Source of the DNA: Sanderia malayensis | Taxonomy: Eukaryota; Cnidaria; Scyphozoa; Semaeostomeae; Pelagiidae | Direction: 5' to 3' | Assembly (NCBI GenBank): GCA_013076295.1 | Contig: RQOL01000718.1 | Location: forward strand, 4,030,001 to 4,094,000 | DNA length: 64,000 nt | Shown: positions 13,846-26,884 of the stretch, one piece after another | How the letters are laid out: each line of letters starts with the position of its first letter | Position numbering within the stretch: the stretch's first letter is position 1 | Program-made: the position numbers and the translations under genes | The notes under the pieces: generated by a model | Told to the model about the DNA's origin: nothing | Seen by the model: the letters and a program-made list of their open reading frames with translations, nothing else | Databases searched by the model: none

Positions 13846-15834
13846 CCTGAATTATTTCTAATGTTTAATTTGATCGTTGTTTCGAGCAAAAATATTATTC
13901 AGCTCCTCCAATGTTTTGGTATTTTTGAGGGAGAAGAAATTATATTTACTTCTTCTTTGCCTCGTTTGCGTGTTCTCATCAAACATTTTATGAAAGTCGT
14001 GTCGTGTCGTGTAGAGTGATCTATCATGTCGTATCATGTCTTGAAGAAAATTGCATTTTATCATTTAATTAAGGTTTTTGCTATAGAATGCACGTGGAAA
14101 TATTATCTGCACGAAGATAATATTTACAATTCGCTTTAGCACTCTATAGCCAAAATGACTTTCAACATTTTACGTGCATTCTATAGCAAATTTATCTTCA
14201 CACCAATATTTACTAGAGAAGAACCTTTAGTAAATATTAGAGCGAAGATAAATTTGTGTTGAAGTCATTGAACAAATTATTACAAAATTCCTATGCATTA
14301 GTGAATAAAATCACAAATGTCAAACACGATTTTGAATTTGAATCTCTAAGATGAGATATTCTAGTTTTTCAATGCTATGGTTTAGATTTATTGTTTCTGG
14401 TTTATTTTTGGCATCGCTTCTAGATATTCCTTGCTTAATTAGATAATTTTTTTAATTTAGTGACAATTTCCAATATCCATTACAATAAAAATCAACTCAA
14501 CATTAACATACAATTTCACAAAGATCTGAGTACTGTGTTTTTCATAGTTTTTCAGATTTATATCGTTCTCCCCTGCTTTTCTTTCAAACCTTGTGCGAGC
14601 AAAGAGCACGAATATAATGGTCCATAAACGACGACCACATAATAAATTATTATTTCAAGTACCCAGCAGCAGGCAACATAGAATTATGCGCCCTGTTATT
14701 TGGTTTCGAGGTCGTTGATTGCAGTTAGATCATCTCCGTGATGAAGAGACATACGTGCGATCTGAGGCGTCGCATGTCTCCTTCAATATTCATACGAAGG
14801 GGGGTAACACAAGAATGGCATTCAGTATTTCACGGTTTCATGGTTAAGTCGTGCGACTATGCACGATTCTTGGCAATCCTTAGTTACCTATGAAATGCCT
14901 AATTATTTGCTATCTCCAATTTCTGAGAAGAGTTTTCCAACATATCTGTCAAATGGTTTAATTTATTTGTTGCATTTCATATAACATAGTACCTGATAGT
15001 TGATTAAGTGACTTCTTTCAAGATAGCATCGGGTGTTTTTAACACCAACTGTTTGAAAGTTGTTGTGAAAGTTTATCATGCTAAATCATTATATCAAAAG
15101 CCAAATAATTATTTTCTGTTCTACAGGTGATGGTGTTTTTGATTTGATTCGACTGTGTTACACAAATGGGTCTGAAGATTGGATGAGGCAATTGCAAAGC
15201 AAAAAATAAAGAGATGGAGAAATAATTAGAAATGGATGTCTGTCCTCCCCCCTTTCTGTTGACATGACCTTGACCATGCTTTGTGTTATCTCTTGCGAAC
15301 AAAAGAGCAACTAGCACAGCACCATGTTATGCGACTGGTGGAATGGCAGGGATTAATATCGAAACCTGCCGCCTACCCTAGCGAATGATCACTTGAGCAA
15401 CAGCACAAAGGATTTTCATTCTACACCACATTTTGTACCAGCTATCAGCTAAGGAACTCGCTTTTTATTGACGTATGTTTATTGGGAGGTAATAAGGCTC
15501 TCTGTGGAACAATCTTAATAGAAACTGCTTCAAAAAAACTGGCCTTCGCGTCATTTTCGTCCATCTGGCAGGAAAACTCGGTTCCTGTTAGTTCAATAAG
15601 TTGCGAACATCTAATTCGAAGGATTTCGAAAGCACGTTTAAAGCGCAAAAAGAAATTATAGACGGATAAATTATTCATAGCGAGGGAATAGCAGTTGAAA
15701 GAAGAGAACCCGCCAGAAGAGCATGTTTCTATGACAGTTCTGATTATTAAATAGGAACAGCACTAATTCCAAAGCGAAAAACACACATAATATACATCGA
15801 AGACGAAAACGCTGTTGTCAAAGACAGATCGCGA
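13846..15834. other. Intergenic between divergent MPV17 and P4HA genes
   Basis: About 2 kb with no gene. It should hold the promoters of MPV17 (minus) and the prolyl hydroxylase gene (plus). The one structured feature is a cluster of nested inverted repeats at 14071-14263, listed separately. Confidence 0.5.
14071..14263. repeat. Nested palindromic repeat (MITE-like)
   Basis: TTTGCTATAGAATGCACGT at about 14077 returns inverted at about 14171-14190 (ACGTGCATTCTATAGCAAA). It is followed by a second stem, AAATTTATCTTC...TAGTAAATATT against its complement, and by a third pairing of TGACTTTCAACA with TGTTGAAGTCA. This layered foldback is typical of a small non-autonomous DNA transposon. I could not fix target duplications. 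Confidence 0.65.
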
Positions 15835-18800
15835 ATGATGGCCAAAGCATGTAGAAGTGTAGTTATTTTGTTGCTGCTGAATGGCATATGCTTTCAACTG
15901 ACATTGGCCGATATGTACGCTGCTGTCACGGAGTTGGAAGATCTCTATCGTGTTGAGCAGAGGTTACTCAATGTTACAAAAGAATACATCACCGAAGAGA
16001 GAAGGAAACTCGCCGGCTTGAAGCAGTTCGCCAAAGCTGCAGAAATTGCATCCGAGCTGTCTAAAGGAGACCCCCTGGAATATATTGGCAATCCAATTAA
16101 TTCCTATCTGTTATTGAAGAGGTTCACGTGGGGATGGAACGAACTGTCCGATCTGTTGCATTTTTCCGATGACAAACTCAAAGGTAAAGTGGTTGTTGTT
16201 CATATATTTAATTTTGTTACGTTTCGTGTGGCCTGCGATAAATTCTCACGCAATATCCTTATTGTTGTTGATTTTATCTTTCGTTGACTATTTGCTGGTC
16301 AGAGGAATGATAGCTACGAACTGCCGCTCCATCCCTGTAAAATGTTTTAAGATTCACGTAAATCCACGCGTAAACAACATTTATATACTTGTTTCGGCTC
16401 TCAGAGATTAGAATTCCGTTCAGAACCTCTCTTCCCATAGCTTTGTTTTGTTTCTTTATCAACGGTCCAGTTGGACACAAATTACCATTATGGAAATTCC
16501 AGGACTTGACTTTCGTTGACTCTAAATTGTCTTCAAGTTTTTCATAGATTCAAACCAATCAGCTTTATTTGTCCACTTTTCAAAATCTTGCTTATTATTC
16601 TTCATTCTACGTAGATAACTATTTATCGCATCGTTTAGAAGTTTATCTCTCGCTTAGAAGTATGTTCATCGTGCAGTATCGTGTAGAAGTTTGCATATCG
16701 TGTAGAAGTCTGTTTATCGTGTAGTATCGTGTAGAAGACCTTCCATTTGTGCACATTGTGATTGCAGGTCAACTGTAGAACATGTTTTCATCGCATGTGC
16801 TGCGGTGTTGCACTGTTGAACTGTTAATTTCTTCTACCGTGAATCACATAAGCAGAGCAATAACGAGATGTTCACCGTGCGACTCTCGCAGTTACTCGTT
16901 CCTTTGCAATGATATCTTTTTATAGCATTTTCTTTTCCCTAATTATTGCCTGTTTCGTTATTACACATGTCGTTGGGAAAACTGCATCTGATGAGGGACT
17001 ACATGTTTCTTTTTTTGACATGTTGAATATTCTTCTTCGTAGATATTGCAACAATTTTCAAAGTTAACCAGAATGTTTTGCCGACCTACAATGTCGATTT
17101 CGTCGGAGCCGCTGCGGGGCTTTTTAGATTACAGGATACATATGGCATTCCTGCGGAGGACATCGCTGACGGCAGAATGCTACCAGGTTGGGCAAAATGT
17201 TCTCTTTCTGCTTTATTTCTCCCATACAACTCTCGATATATTTGTGTCTTGAATCTACAGAGCTCTCTAGGCCCTAACTTTTGAAATATTCCTGCTAGAC
17301 AGTATCACAACACTAGTGATTTCAAATATTTCAAATCACTAGTGTTGTGATAAGCATGTGGCCAGCCGGGTAGTCCCATCTGACAAAAATTTTTGCGTAA
17401 ATTTTTGTTTCTGTGATGAAATTCTTTTCTGTTTGCCAGGTGTGAAAAAGGCAGCTCACAAGCTGACAGCAGCCGATTGCTTTGAGCTTGGTTTCCTTGC
17501 CTACAAATACGAGAAGTATACGAGGATGCTCGAATGGATGAAGGAGGCAGAACGGCTAAGATATCTTGACGTTGTGGGCGGAGAAGATCGAGTTGGAAAC
17601 CTGACGGACTACTCCCTGTTTGAGCATCTCTCGTGGGCCTATTTCATTGTAAGTCGTCAGTCTAATCTCTATTATATGATGATGCACTTAACGTAGCCTA
17701 TGTATATATCACTGAATACCTCAGATTGTATCTCTTGACAACACTACAGTACAACGTACAAAGTACAACGTACAAACGTACAACGTACAAGCGTACAACG
17801 TACAAACGTGCAACGTACAAGCGTACAACAAATAACGTACAGACGTACACGTGTACAAGGTGCAGCGTGCAATGAAGTACTTTTTGGTTCAACGCAGTTC
17901 CTGTGAGACCTGCATTAAACCATCTCATCCCGACTGCAACGGAATCGTTAAGCCCAATGGGAGTTCTGGGATTAATAAACGGTAGTGTAGCTTATTGACG
18001 CTGGATTTTGATTCTTTGGAAGCTATGCCTTCACTTTCTCGGAGCTGCACGATTGGAAACACGACCTATAAGCTGTCAACCAACTTTGTTATCTATCCTT
18101 CCAAGGTCTGTAAATGGGTACCAAGAGTTTCTGGGGGTAACGGGTTTATACCAACTGCACCCAGATTGATAACAGCTACCATGGTTGAATTGACAATCAA
18201 GCATGAACAGTCGCAATAACTAGAATGATCTTGTTACTGTTGTAATTAGCCTCTCTCCAGAATGGAGAATGGGACTGATTTCACAGTTGCCTCGTACACG
18301 TGTCTGTTTTAGAGAGGTTTCAATGTAACCTCGCATACATTGGACTCGATTGGACTCCATATGGGTGTCTGTTATATGGAGCAAATACTATAGCTGGATT
18401 GTGAAAATGCAGCCTGCCCCGGGTCAATAGAGCTCGCTCTGTGTTATGTCAATACATCGCATTGATACTCTGGGGAGAATATATTTTGATTTCTTTTTAT
18501 TTTGCAGAGCGGTGATACAGAGAATGCTCTGACATACGCAAGGCTGGCATTAAAGCACAGTAAGTCTTGCGAAGCCCTTTTCGTGTTTTCCTTATTGATG
18601 CAGCTGACCCCCTGGATTTGCGCGCTGTTGCTCGATATCAATATCATTCTTGCAGCTCTAGACGGGGGTGCAGTGTAGGATGAAGGGAATTATTCATATT
18701 ACATAAGTGAAATCGTGTTCTAATGAACATTCAAGGAAACTAAAATGTTTTTGTGAAGCATACAGTTTATTACAGCGCTGCTAAGTGATAAAATATAACC

Positions 18801-21800
18801 GCTTAATTGACCAATTTCATAGCTCTTTATAAATGGAATGGGGGATATAGCTTATTGTCCGTGGGGTCTACGCTATAGGACATGATTCAAGGGGTGTACA
18901 TCTATTGATTCATTTATTCTGCTTTCTTCAGATTCAAGCGATGAAGTCATGCAAAACAACATAAAGTACTATCAGTCCGTGATAAAGTACGAAGCGGCCG
19001 GCGGCCATATCCAGTCAACGCATCGGTTCGACTTCAACGTAGAAATGCTCAATAATCAGCAGTTTTACAATGGAACATACGCCAGGGCGTGTCGCGGTGA
19101 TTTCCTTGACAATGTCACGGTGAGTAGATCATTCGGACCGATACAATGTTTCCTGTAATTGTCATGTTGTGGTGCTCCTTCTTGTATTGCCTTTCTTTGG
19201 TTACCTCGCGTTCTTCATAGTTGCACATGGTTGCATGAAACTCCAACCTTGCATTTTCGCGTAAGGCCACGTAAGGTCACGTGTACAATTGCCAATTAAG
19301 GACACTAATAAGCCCGGGCAACTGAAGATCAAAAGACATTTACCAGGGCAAATAGACATTTACCAGGTTAGGGCACGATTTTGAAGGCGCGTTTCCACCT
19401 CCCACTTTTTGTGGTTACTGCAGGGTTTTTTCTAATGTGCAGTTCTACACAAAATGTGCACTTCTAAAAATATCTGTGCAGTTGGTGTCAATGATCTTAT
19501 GAAAAAAAGTACCAAGAACGGGATAAAAGCACACTGAAAATAATGAAAAACAAAAAATATTATTTTGAATGCAAAGTTGGAATTTGAAAGCTCCATATCC
19601 AATTTGAATCCAATTTCGACACAAGGATTTACCCCTTCAACACAGAATTCGGGTTGTGCTCTGCAGTTCTAAACCTGTAGAGAACGAAGCAATAAAGAGA
19701 CGACAGATCCAAATATATACATAACAATGATAAACGAATGAATCACTTGTTGAAACCTAGAAAACGAGCGAACGATTACGGAAGAATGAAAGAATGAATA
19801 ACTAGCTAGATTTCAAGTCACGGAGTCTGGTAAAGAGTATATGTATGTGTCACTCAAAGCTCTTGACAAAACCTTCCTTAAGAAAACCTTAGGCTATTGC
19901 GTTAATCAGAACCAGACCACTTGCTTCATTGCTTTAAAGCGACGTATTGCTTTATTATACCACTTGTCTCTTGATACCCACTCATGATTTATTTTTTCCC
20001 TCAGCAACCGAAGAACATCTCAAATCTTCGTTGCTTCTACAAGACAAATCAACCCAAATTTATTTTGAAGCCGTTAAAAGTTGAACAAGTACACGACACT
20101 CCCGAGGTGTACATATTCAGAGAGATCTTAACACACGATGAAGTTCATATTATTCAGGAGATATCAAGGCCATTGGTAAGTTTAATCATCAATTTGTTTT
20201 TCCAAATCTCTTTTTTCTCATTGAATATGAATAAGAGAATTATGTTTCACAATAAATGGCCACATAAAATAACCAATAAATTGAGAACTATCTAGGCAAG
20301 GAAATGAAATGAAATGAAAGATGCTCAAGGAGAGACAATATACTATTGTCTTTAAACAATAGGCTACAACAATAGGCCATTGTGCTTTCACAATAGATCA
20401 TTGTGTTTTCACAATAGGCTATTCTGTTTTCACAGTAGGCTAGATGAAATCGTAGCTTTTCACTGTGTTTGATCTTGTTAACTCCAGTTATCTCTTCGTG
20501 TAGTACAGGATTTCTAACACTTGCGATGCTTCGTTTTCAACGAGATCAGAAAACACACTCAGTAAATCTTTTGTTATCCTTTGGGTTTTATCAATGCTCT
20601 TTCTACCATTACAATGCCGTTTGTTATTAATGAAACATGCCTCACTTATTACACAATATCTAACGCATTTTCTGAAGCCCTAATTTCAAACTTTCTACAA
20701 AAAAATTACATAATATAACAACGGCTAAAATTATTTCAAAATTGTTGACTCATTTGAACTAAGGAGTGTTTGAATTATTCAAAGTGTTCACCCACGACCT
20801 CAGAACTGCACTATGTTTGCCTCCTCAGTTGCACATGTCGAGAGCTTTTCATTCCGAAACAGGAGTCTTAATGGAAGCGTCGTACAGAATTAGCAAAAGG
20901 TCGGTTGGTCATCTCGGCTTCAATTTTCTGATCATCTCTGCTCCTCACACATCTATTCTTTCTCTGTACACCTTGACTCGTCCATTTTCTCTTAACATGC
21001 CTTACCTGCCATGTCATTCTACTATCTGAAACGAAATCAGGCATTAAGAAAGCAAGTTAGGCAAGTCAGGGAAGGAAAAGGTTGGAAGAAAATGGGAGGG
21101 GCTAAAAGACAATTGGGAAGGGGAGTTATCGCATGATCCAGAACAGAATTTGATGGAACGTTTGACGGACTCATGATAATGCAGCAAAATTAATACAATG
21201 CTAAATAATCATAAAATGTGGTAGTAAATAGATAAATATTTAACAATGGCCGTTAAAAACAAACTCTTTAAATCTACTGCAAGCTTGCCTTATTAAATAA
21301 ACAATTTCAATTAAACAGCAAGCATGTTAATTGTACAATCCAATGTTAAGAAATGACCAAAAAACAAAGTAGTTAAATATGCAAAAAATCGAATAAATGA
21401 AGCTATTACTCAAAACCAACACCATTTTCAACCTTGGACTTGCTTTGCTATCTTTCTATATTCATATTTCATATTTATTTTGCTTTGTTTTTTTTTTATT
21501 TTATCGTTTTTTAATTCTGTACCCTCTTTTTCTTTCTCGACCACAAACTCGTCAACTTCTGACAGTGATGAACGTTTTATGAAGCATTTTAATGAGTCAG
21601 CTACAAAATGCAGCAGCCAGCAGCAATAAAATTTGCCAGCTTTTTGCACTGATATCTAACACAATTAACAGGAATCGTAACCCCCACAATTCTTTATGGA
21701 GCTTGCATAAACATCTTTAAAATATCACAAACGAAACGGAGTTGTAAGATCAACAGCTATGATGCTGAAAATCAAAGCAAGACTAAGTTATTGAAGTCAT

Positions 21801-24800
21801 ATTTATTTTTCTTTTCGTTAAAAATTTCATTACAGTTTCGTTTACTTTTCCGTTTCCAACATTTCCAAAAAGTGGGCTTCACAACTTGTTACTACCGTTC
21901 AAATGTTCATTAGTTTTATATTAAAAAGAATCATGTTTATTGTTACAGATAAATGAGTAATATAATTGTAACAAACAGAACAGGGCCTGTTTTTTTATAA
22001 ATATTGTAATTGGATAAATTTAGAAATTTAGAAAATTTAGAAATTTAGAAATTTAGAAAATTTAGAAATTTAGAGGTTGAAAAATAAAATAAATTGTTTT
22101 CCATGTTGTGATTTTACTTTCAAAGCCAATGTGAGACGTAGATTATGTCAAATTCGGATATCGAGTCGATTCGTTCTGATTTTAACTACTTTTTCGCAAG
22201 AAGAGAAAACTTGTCTAATGGCGACTTGTCTAATGGCGTATATCTGTCTAATGGCGTATATCTGTTTTGCATACTTATAGTTAAAAATGGCAAAGGTCGT
22301 TAATGATGTCAATGGGGAAATGGTAACTGCTGGCTACAGAATTTGCAAGAGGTAATCAGTGCTACAACCAACTGCTGGCTGCCATGACTGATTGCTGCTC
22401 TGTGTGATTCATTCCTCAAACATATTCCCCAGACAGCCTCGTTATCATTTCAAGCACTTTACCGTGCCACGAAACACGACTGACTGAATACATAGGCACT
22501 CGATGTGTATGCTTATGCGTGCAATAAACAATTACGGTTTTACGTGCAATGGCCCCTTGTTGTGTTGCATTCGAGTTTATTGTAAGGAATTCTCTTCACT
22601 GCACAAAATAGAACATCAAGGAGTCGGGGCAACCCTTTGGCAAATATTTACAGAACCGTTACCTTAAGATATTTGGAAAATGAGCGAAACGCTTCTTAAT
22701 AGATTTGATCAACCAAAAATTTATCACTGCACAAATTGCTTATCGTGGCACGTTGAAATAAAAGCCCTGGGCTACATGTAATGAACCCTCATTGGCATAC
22801 GTGATATGCGTGCTCGAATTTGTAACGTCTAACACATTCTTCCAATAAGATAACTTCACACTCACATAAACACAAATTTTTATTTCTGCAAGACAATACA
22901 ACTAATTCATTCACTGTTTCTTTCCATTCTACAACTGTTCATCATCCTATTTTCAACCTTTCTTGTGCATTTCAATTTGATATTATATTCCTTTTATTTA
23001 TATCATATATTCACTCGCACAATGAGTTGCCTTGCTAATCTGCTTATTGCAATCTCGTTTTTGTGTTCTTTACAGTGCTTGGTTATTCAAGGATGATGTC
23101 CCAACAGAATACGTCAAACCATTTGACAAGTTTAACCAGATATGTCAAGACGTGACTGATCTGACTATTGAAACTGGGGAGGAGCTTCAGGTAACATTCC
23201 CAGCAATTATTGCTATGATTGGGTCTCACCAGCATGGCTCTCAATAAGCTGCTCCTCAGCGCCCAGGTTATTGAGAGCCATGCTGGAATATCCAGGCATG
23301 CTGTATTAGGCAATGAAAGTTTTGGGAGCAAGAAAGTTGCGAGACACATCAAGTAATTGAATAAGCTTGTTGAAACTCGACTGTATTTGTCAAAACCAAC
23401 CTGTGCATTTTCAAAGGTATGTAGATATGTCTGAAGCATATAAAGTCAGGAGTGCTGGGATATTATAAGAGTATCGAAGTGGGTGGTTGTCTTGCCACAA
23501 GTATATCGAAGTGGTGGTTGTCTGGCCACAAGTGTACAACAGTCAACTCTCGCTATCTTGAACTCGCACGGGAAATGAAAATTTGTTCGACATAGCGGGA
23601 GGGGAGTTCGAGATATCCGAACTAAATTCACCCAAATAAAGAACGAGGGGAAATGGGAATCTGTTCGAGATAGCGAGTTGTTTGAGATATCAGATTTCGA
23701 GATAGCGAGATTCGACTTTATGTTTTAATGTTTTGATATTTTTTGGAACAGGTCGTAAATTACGGAATTGGTGGTCAATATGAATTCCATAGAGATCACG
23801 GGGTGCGCAGTTTGAGTTGTACTTTTTAAATTCCATATTTTAATACATATGCGTTTGAGTATCGGTGGTTCAGAACATCCAGTAACATTTTGATTATTAC
23901 AATTTTAGGAAGTTGGTGCGCCCCTGGACTTACACGAGTGGGGAAACAGAATAGCCACTTTGCTTTTCTACGTGAGTAGTTTATTTTCATGCTTTATTAC
24001 CTTGCTTTACAGACTTCATTTAATCTTTTAGATCAGTTATCAACTGTAGACTTCATCTTTTGTTTTTTGGTTTTTCCCTTTATCTTCCATGAATGTTGTT
24101 TTTGCAGTTGAGTGATGTTGAAGCAGGTGGGGAGACTGTTTTCACAAAATCGGGTGTTTCGTTACAACCAAGAAAGGTAGGAACAATTGTATTTACCATC
24201 AAATTGACTAAAGTTGCCTTGAATGTCATCATCTTGATTTTCCTTTCATTTCGCACGAGGGTTCCAGATTTTATTCGCACCCAACGAAAGGAAGTTGAAA
24301 TCGCTATAATCGCTCGACGAGTTGATTTATAATCGTTTTAACCGTCCCAATCGTAGGGCGATGCCGCATTTTGGTACAATCTGCATCGTAATGGCACAGG
24401 AAACTGGCTTACTGAGCATGCGTCGTGTCCCGTTATATCTGGATCAAAATGGGGTAAGTTTCATGTTTCATTATTTGGTACGTTGGTTGGCCTGCTGAAG
24501 TAGCTAATCATGCTATAAATAAACAATGATAGCGGTAAACAAATAAAAAATTAGATAATTAAAAAAAGAGAGAGATAATAACATGATTGATAAACAACGG
24601 AGTTTGTTAATGAATTGATGAATGAGAATGAATAATAAACTGATAAATATAGGTTATAAGACTAGATTGTTAAATAAATGGTTAGGTTTAAAGTTAATTC
24701 TTAAAGTCTAGTTCTGTTTCCTTTTTTAGTTATGAATAAATGGTTTCACTCCAGAGGAAACGAGTATATCCGTCCATGTTCCTTAAACAAAAATGAATAA
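15835..24800 (+). CDS. P4HA: Collagen prolyl 4-hydroxylase subunit alpha
   Basis: Thirteen exons: 15835-16183, 17043-17186, 17440-17648, 18508-18559, 18932-19119, 20005-20175, 20829-20899, 23076-23190, 23752-23802, 23909-23971, 24108-24176, 24357-24453 and 24730-24800. They give 549 residues (human P4HA1 534). The enzyme hydroxylates X-Pro-Gly prolines of procollagen in the ER, using Fe(II), 2-oxoglutarate and ascorbate. Residues 1 to about 25 are a signal peptide. The N-terminal dimer and peptide-binding (TPR-like) regions follow, with LLRLQDTYN-type LFRLQDTYG and TAADCFELG. The catalytic double-stranded beta helix has iron ligands H446 and D448 (EFHRDHG) and H515 (TEHASCP), and the 2-oxoglutarate lysine K525 (SGSKW). 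The spacing is near that of human H412/D414/H483/K493. All introns are GT-AG; the exon 7 donor (GTCGGT) is weak. P4HA1 versus P4HA2 cannot be assigned in an invertebrate. Two start ATGs lie side by side; I use the first. Confidence 0.95.
17750..17875. repeat. GTACAACGTACAA microsatellite in a P4HA intron
   Basis: Imperfect repeats of ACAACGTACAA/GCGTACAACGTACAA fill this part of intron 3. The strand-flipped translation gives the chance frame VRLYVVRLYV. Confidence 0.8.
20330..20445. repeat. Minisatellite in P4HA intron 6
   Basis: About four diverged units of an approximately 28-bp motif built around TTTCACAATAGGCTATTGTG. Confidence 0.65.
22015..22075. repeat. AAATTTAGA low-complexity repeat
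   Basis: Alternating GAAATTTA and GAAAATTTA units form a short tandem array in the 2.2-kb P4HA intron 7. Confidence 0.75.
23463..23533. repeat. Short tandem duplication
   Basis: Two units of about 33 bp (TATCGAAGTGGGTGGTTGTC...CCACAAG) sit directly before the MITE at 23540. Confidence 0.7.
23540..23718. mobile_element. Pogo/Tigger-like MITE in P4HA intron 8
   Basis: The element begins CAGTCAACTCTCGCTATCTT and ends in the inverse pattern (GAGATAGCGAGATTCGACTT). Internal GAGATAGCGA and TTCGAGATA motifs repeat in both orientations. CAGT(C/A)AA(A/C)CTC ends are typical of pogo-related MITEs. It lies just upstream of the exon carrying the HRD iron-binding motif. Confidence 0.6.
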
Positions 24801-26884
24801 ATGCTGGACTGGCTCACGCTTTAATTTCTGAACTGGCTCACGTTTTAACTTCTGACCTGGCTCACGCTTTGAATTCTGACCTGGCTCACGTTTTAAATTC
24901 TGAACTGGCTCGCCTTTTAATAGTTACCATTTTGCTTACATAACTAATTGAAAAGCGTTTAATTTCAGATATACTAGCAACAGAAATAGAAATGTCGTGT
25001 TGTTGTAACTGATTGAAATTATAGATTGACCTCGCTTCTATTGCGAGGCCAGGATTTTCCAGCCCATGCTTCCCATGCCCTTTTCATATTGTAATGTTTT
25101 CCATGCCCACTTTTCCTATTTTTTGTTTCTCGTTGCATGAAATGCTACTTGAATGGTTTAATTAGTTATCAAGATGTACGGGATGGTCCTTTCTCACTAT
25201 CTCTCTCTTATAAAGGCAAATTGTGATTAAAAATATAGATTTCTTTCTTGTACTCCTCGAAAACTTTAAATTTCTCTATTTCAATGATGGTAAATGCCCT
25301 TTTTCTAACTTTCCTCTTATTTAAATGAACCAAGTTTCAAATTTAGCTATGCAAAATTCAGTGAACATTATCATTAAATGTTATAAATTGATTTGCAGTC
25401 GACATTAACAGTATTATCCACTCGATTTTAAATTAGGACGGACCATCACCTCAAATGTAAGGGTATATGATACTGCAAGCTTTTTACAATTCCACAAGTT
25501 ATTTTCAAACCGGAGTTTTTGTCTTTTGAGCTGCAATAAATACGATTATAATTTCCTTTCATTATTTTCATTATTTAAGTTCTAAACGTTAAAGTATTCC
25601 ATTTTAATAATGGGCATTGTATTTGAAATGTGTTGGCCAAGGTTGTAGTATACGGGCCAACAGTAGTATTATTATTTGCATTTAGCTCGAGTTTTTGTTT
25701 TTGTCGACCTCCTGGCAGATTCTTGCATGCTATATTTCATCAAATAGGGAATTAAAACCTTACGGGGGGCAGAAAATGGTGAAACATTGGCCATTACAGA
25801 CCCAGATGATTTGTATTTTCGACAGATGGTCAAAATTTCACAGCTCCTGGACATGACAGGGCATTTGCGATTTCACAAATTTAATAAATATTGACGAACA
25901 TTTCTTGACATTTATAAACACCTTTGAGTTTTCGCGAGAATTGAAATTTTGTCAGCTGACGGAAAACTGTGAAGCAACTCTTAATCTAATACATAGCCTG
26001 TATACCCATGCAATTATTTGACTATTTCTCCGACTTTTGCTGAGATTTTTGGCCTAAGCGCCTGTGACGATAGTAACTTTCGGAAGTGGCACTTCCCGAG
26101 TTTTGCAGTAGCGGCCTATTTTGTTAGCTTTCTGGCGTTGTTACACAATCTAAAATGCCCTCTCACTTGTTGTTCAAATGAGCTAGAATATCCAAAAACC
26201 AAGTTTGACGTTTTCTCATGCAAGAATGCCATTTACTTTGTACATTGCTTGTGATTGCCAGCCAAAGATTTTTCCCAAGTTTTCCGAAACAACACATTTC
26301 GCGTTAAAAGCTACAAGGTTTTTCATAACTGTTCTTTGACAACTCGCCTTTTTGCCACTCCAAATATCAAATAGGACTGAAAATAACTTTAGCAGTTTAT
26401 TCGATAAAATCAAATTGATCTCTACGATAGGATTGCGTGAAATTTCATAAGTTCAATTCACAACAGTTTGAAAGCGCTCTTGATCTTTCAAGCGAGCAAT
26501 TATTTGAAACATATAAAACTATACTTTTGATATAGTTACACAATTAAAAACATTTCCCCTTAAGTCTACAATTTGTGCTATAATGTTTAGTCCTTCTTTT
26601 TTTCTGCGATTGTATTTAGCAATGCATGGATTGAATGTTTTCCGATAGATCATCTCTCTCCGATAAATGTCGAAGTGAGTCGTTATCCGTTGGAAAACCT
26701 TTCAAACCACTCCTCGTGTTCTCGTGTATTTTTGTATTTTATAACGAATTCTCAGCCGACATGTAGACAATTTGAAATCGAATTCTTGTTGTCCCTCATA
26801 CAACTTCTTGAAATCCCAGGACCACAGTCCAGAATAACAGGCCAAAACGTCTTTCATCTTCATTTTATTTCGTTTTCAATGATA
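24801..26884. other. Intergenic; 27-bp minisatellite at the left
   Basis: At 24800-24915 about five units of CTGGCTCACG(T/C)TTTAA(A/C)TTCTGA make a minisatellite directly after the P4HA stop codon. The rest is AT-rich DNA without a supportable gene and should contain the 3' ends of P4HA and of the minus-strand bHLH gene. Confidence 0.6.

Noticed and set aside
17698..17928. VRLYVVRLYV repeat protein on the minus strand
   Set aside because: Translation of a simple GTACAACGTACAA microsatellite inside a P4HA intron.
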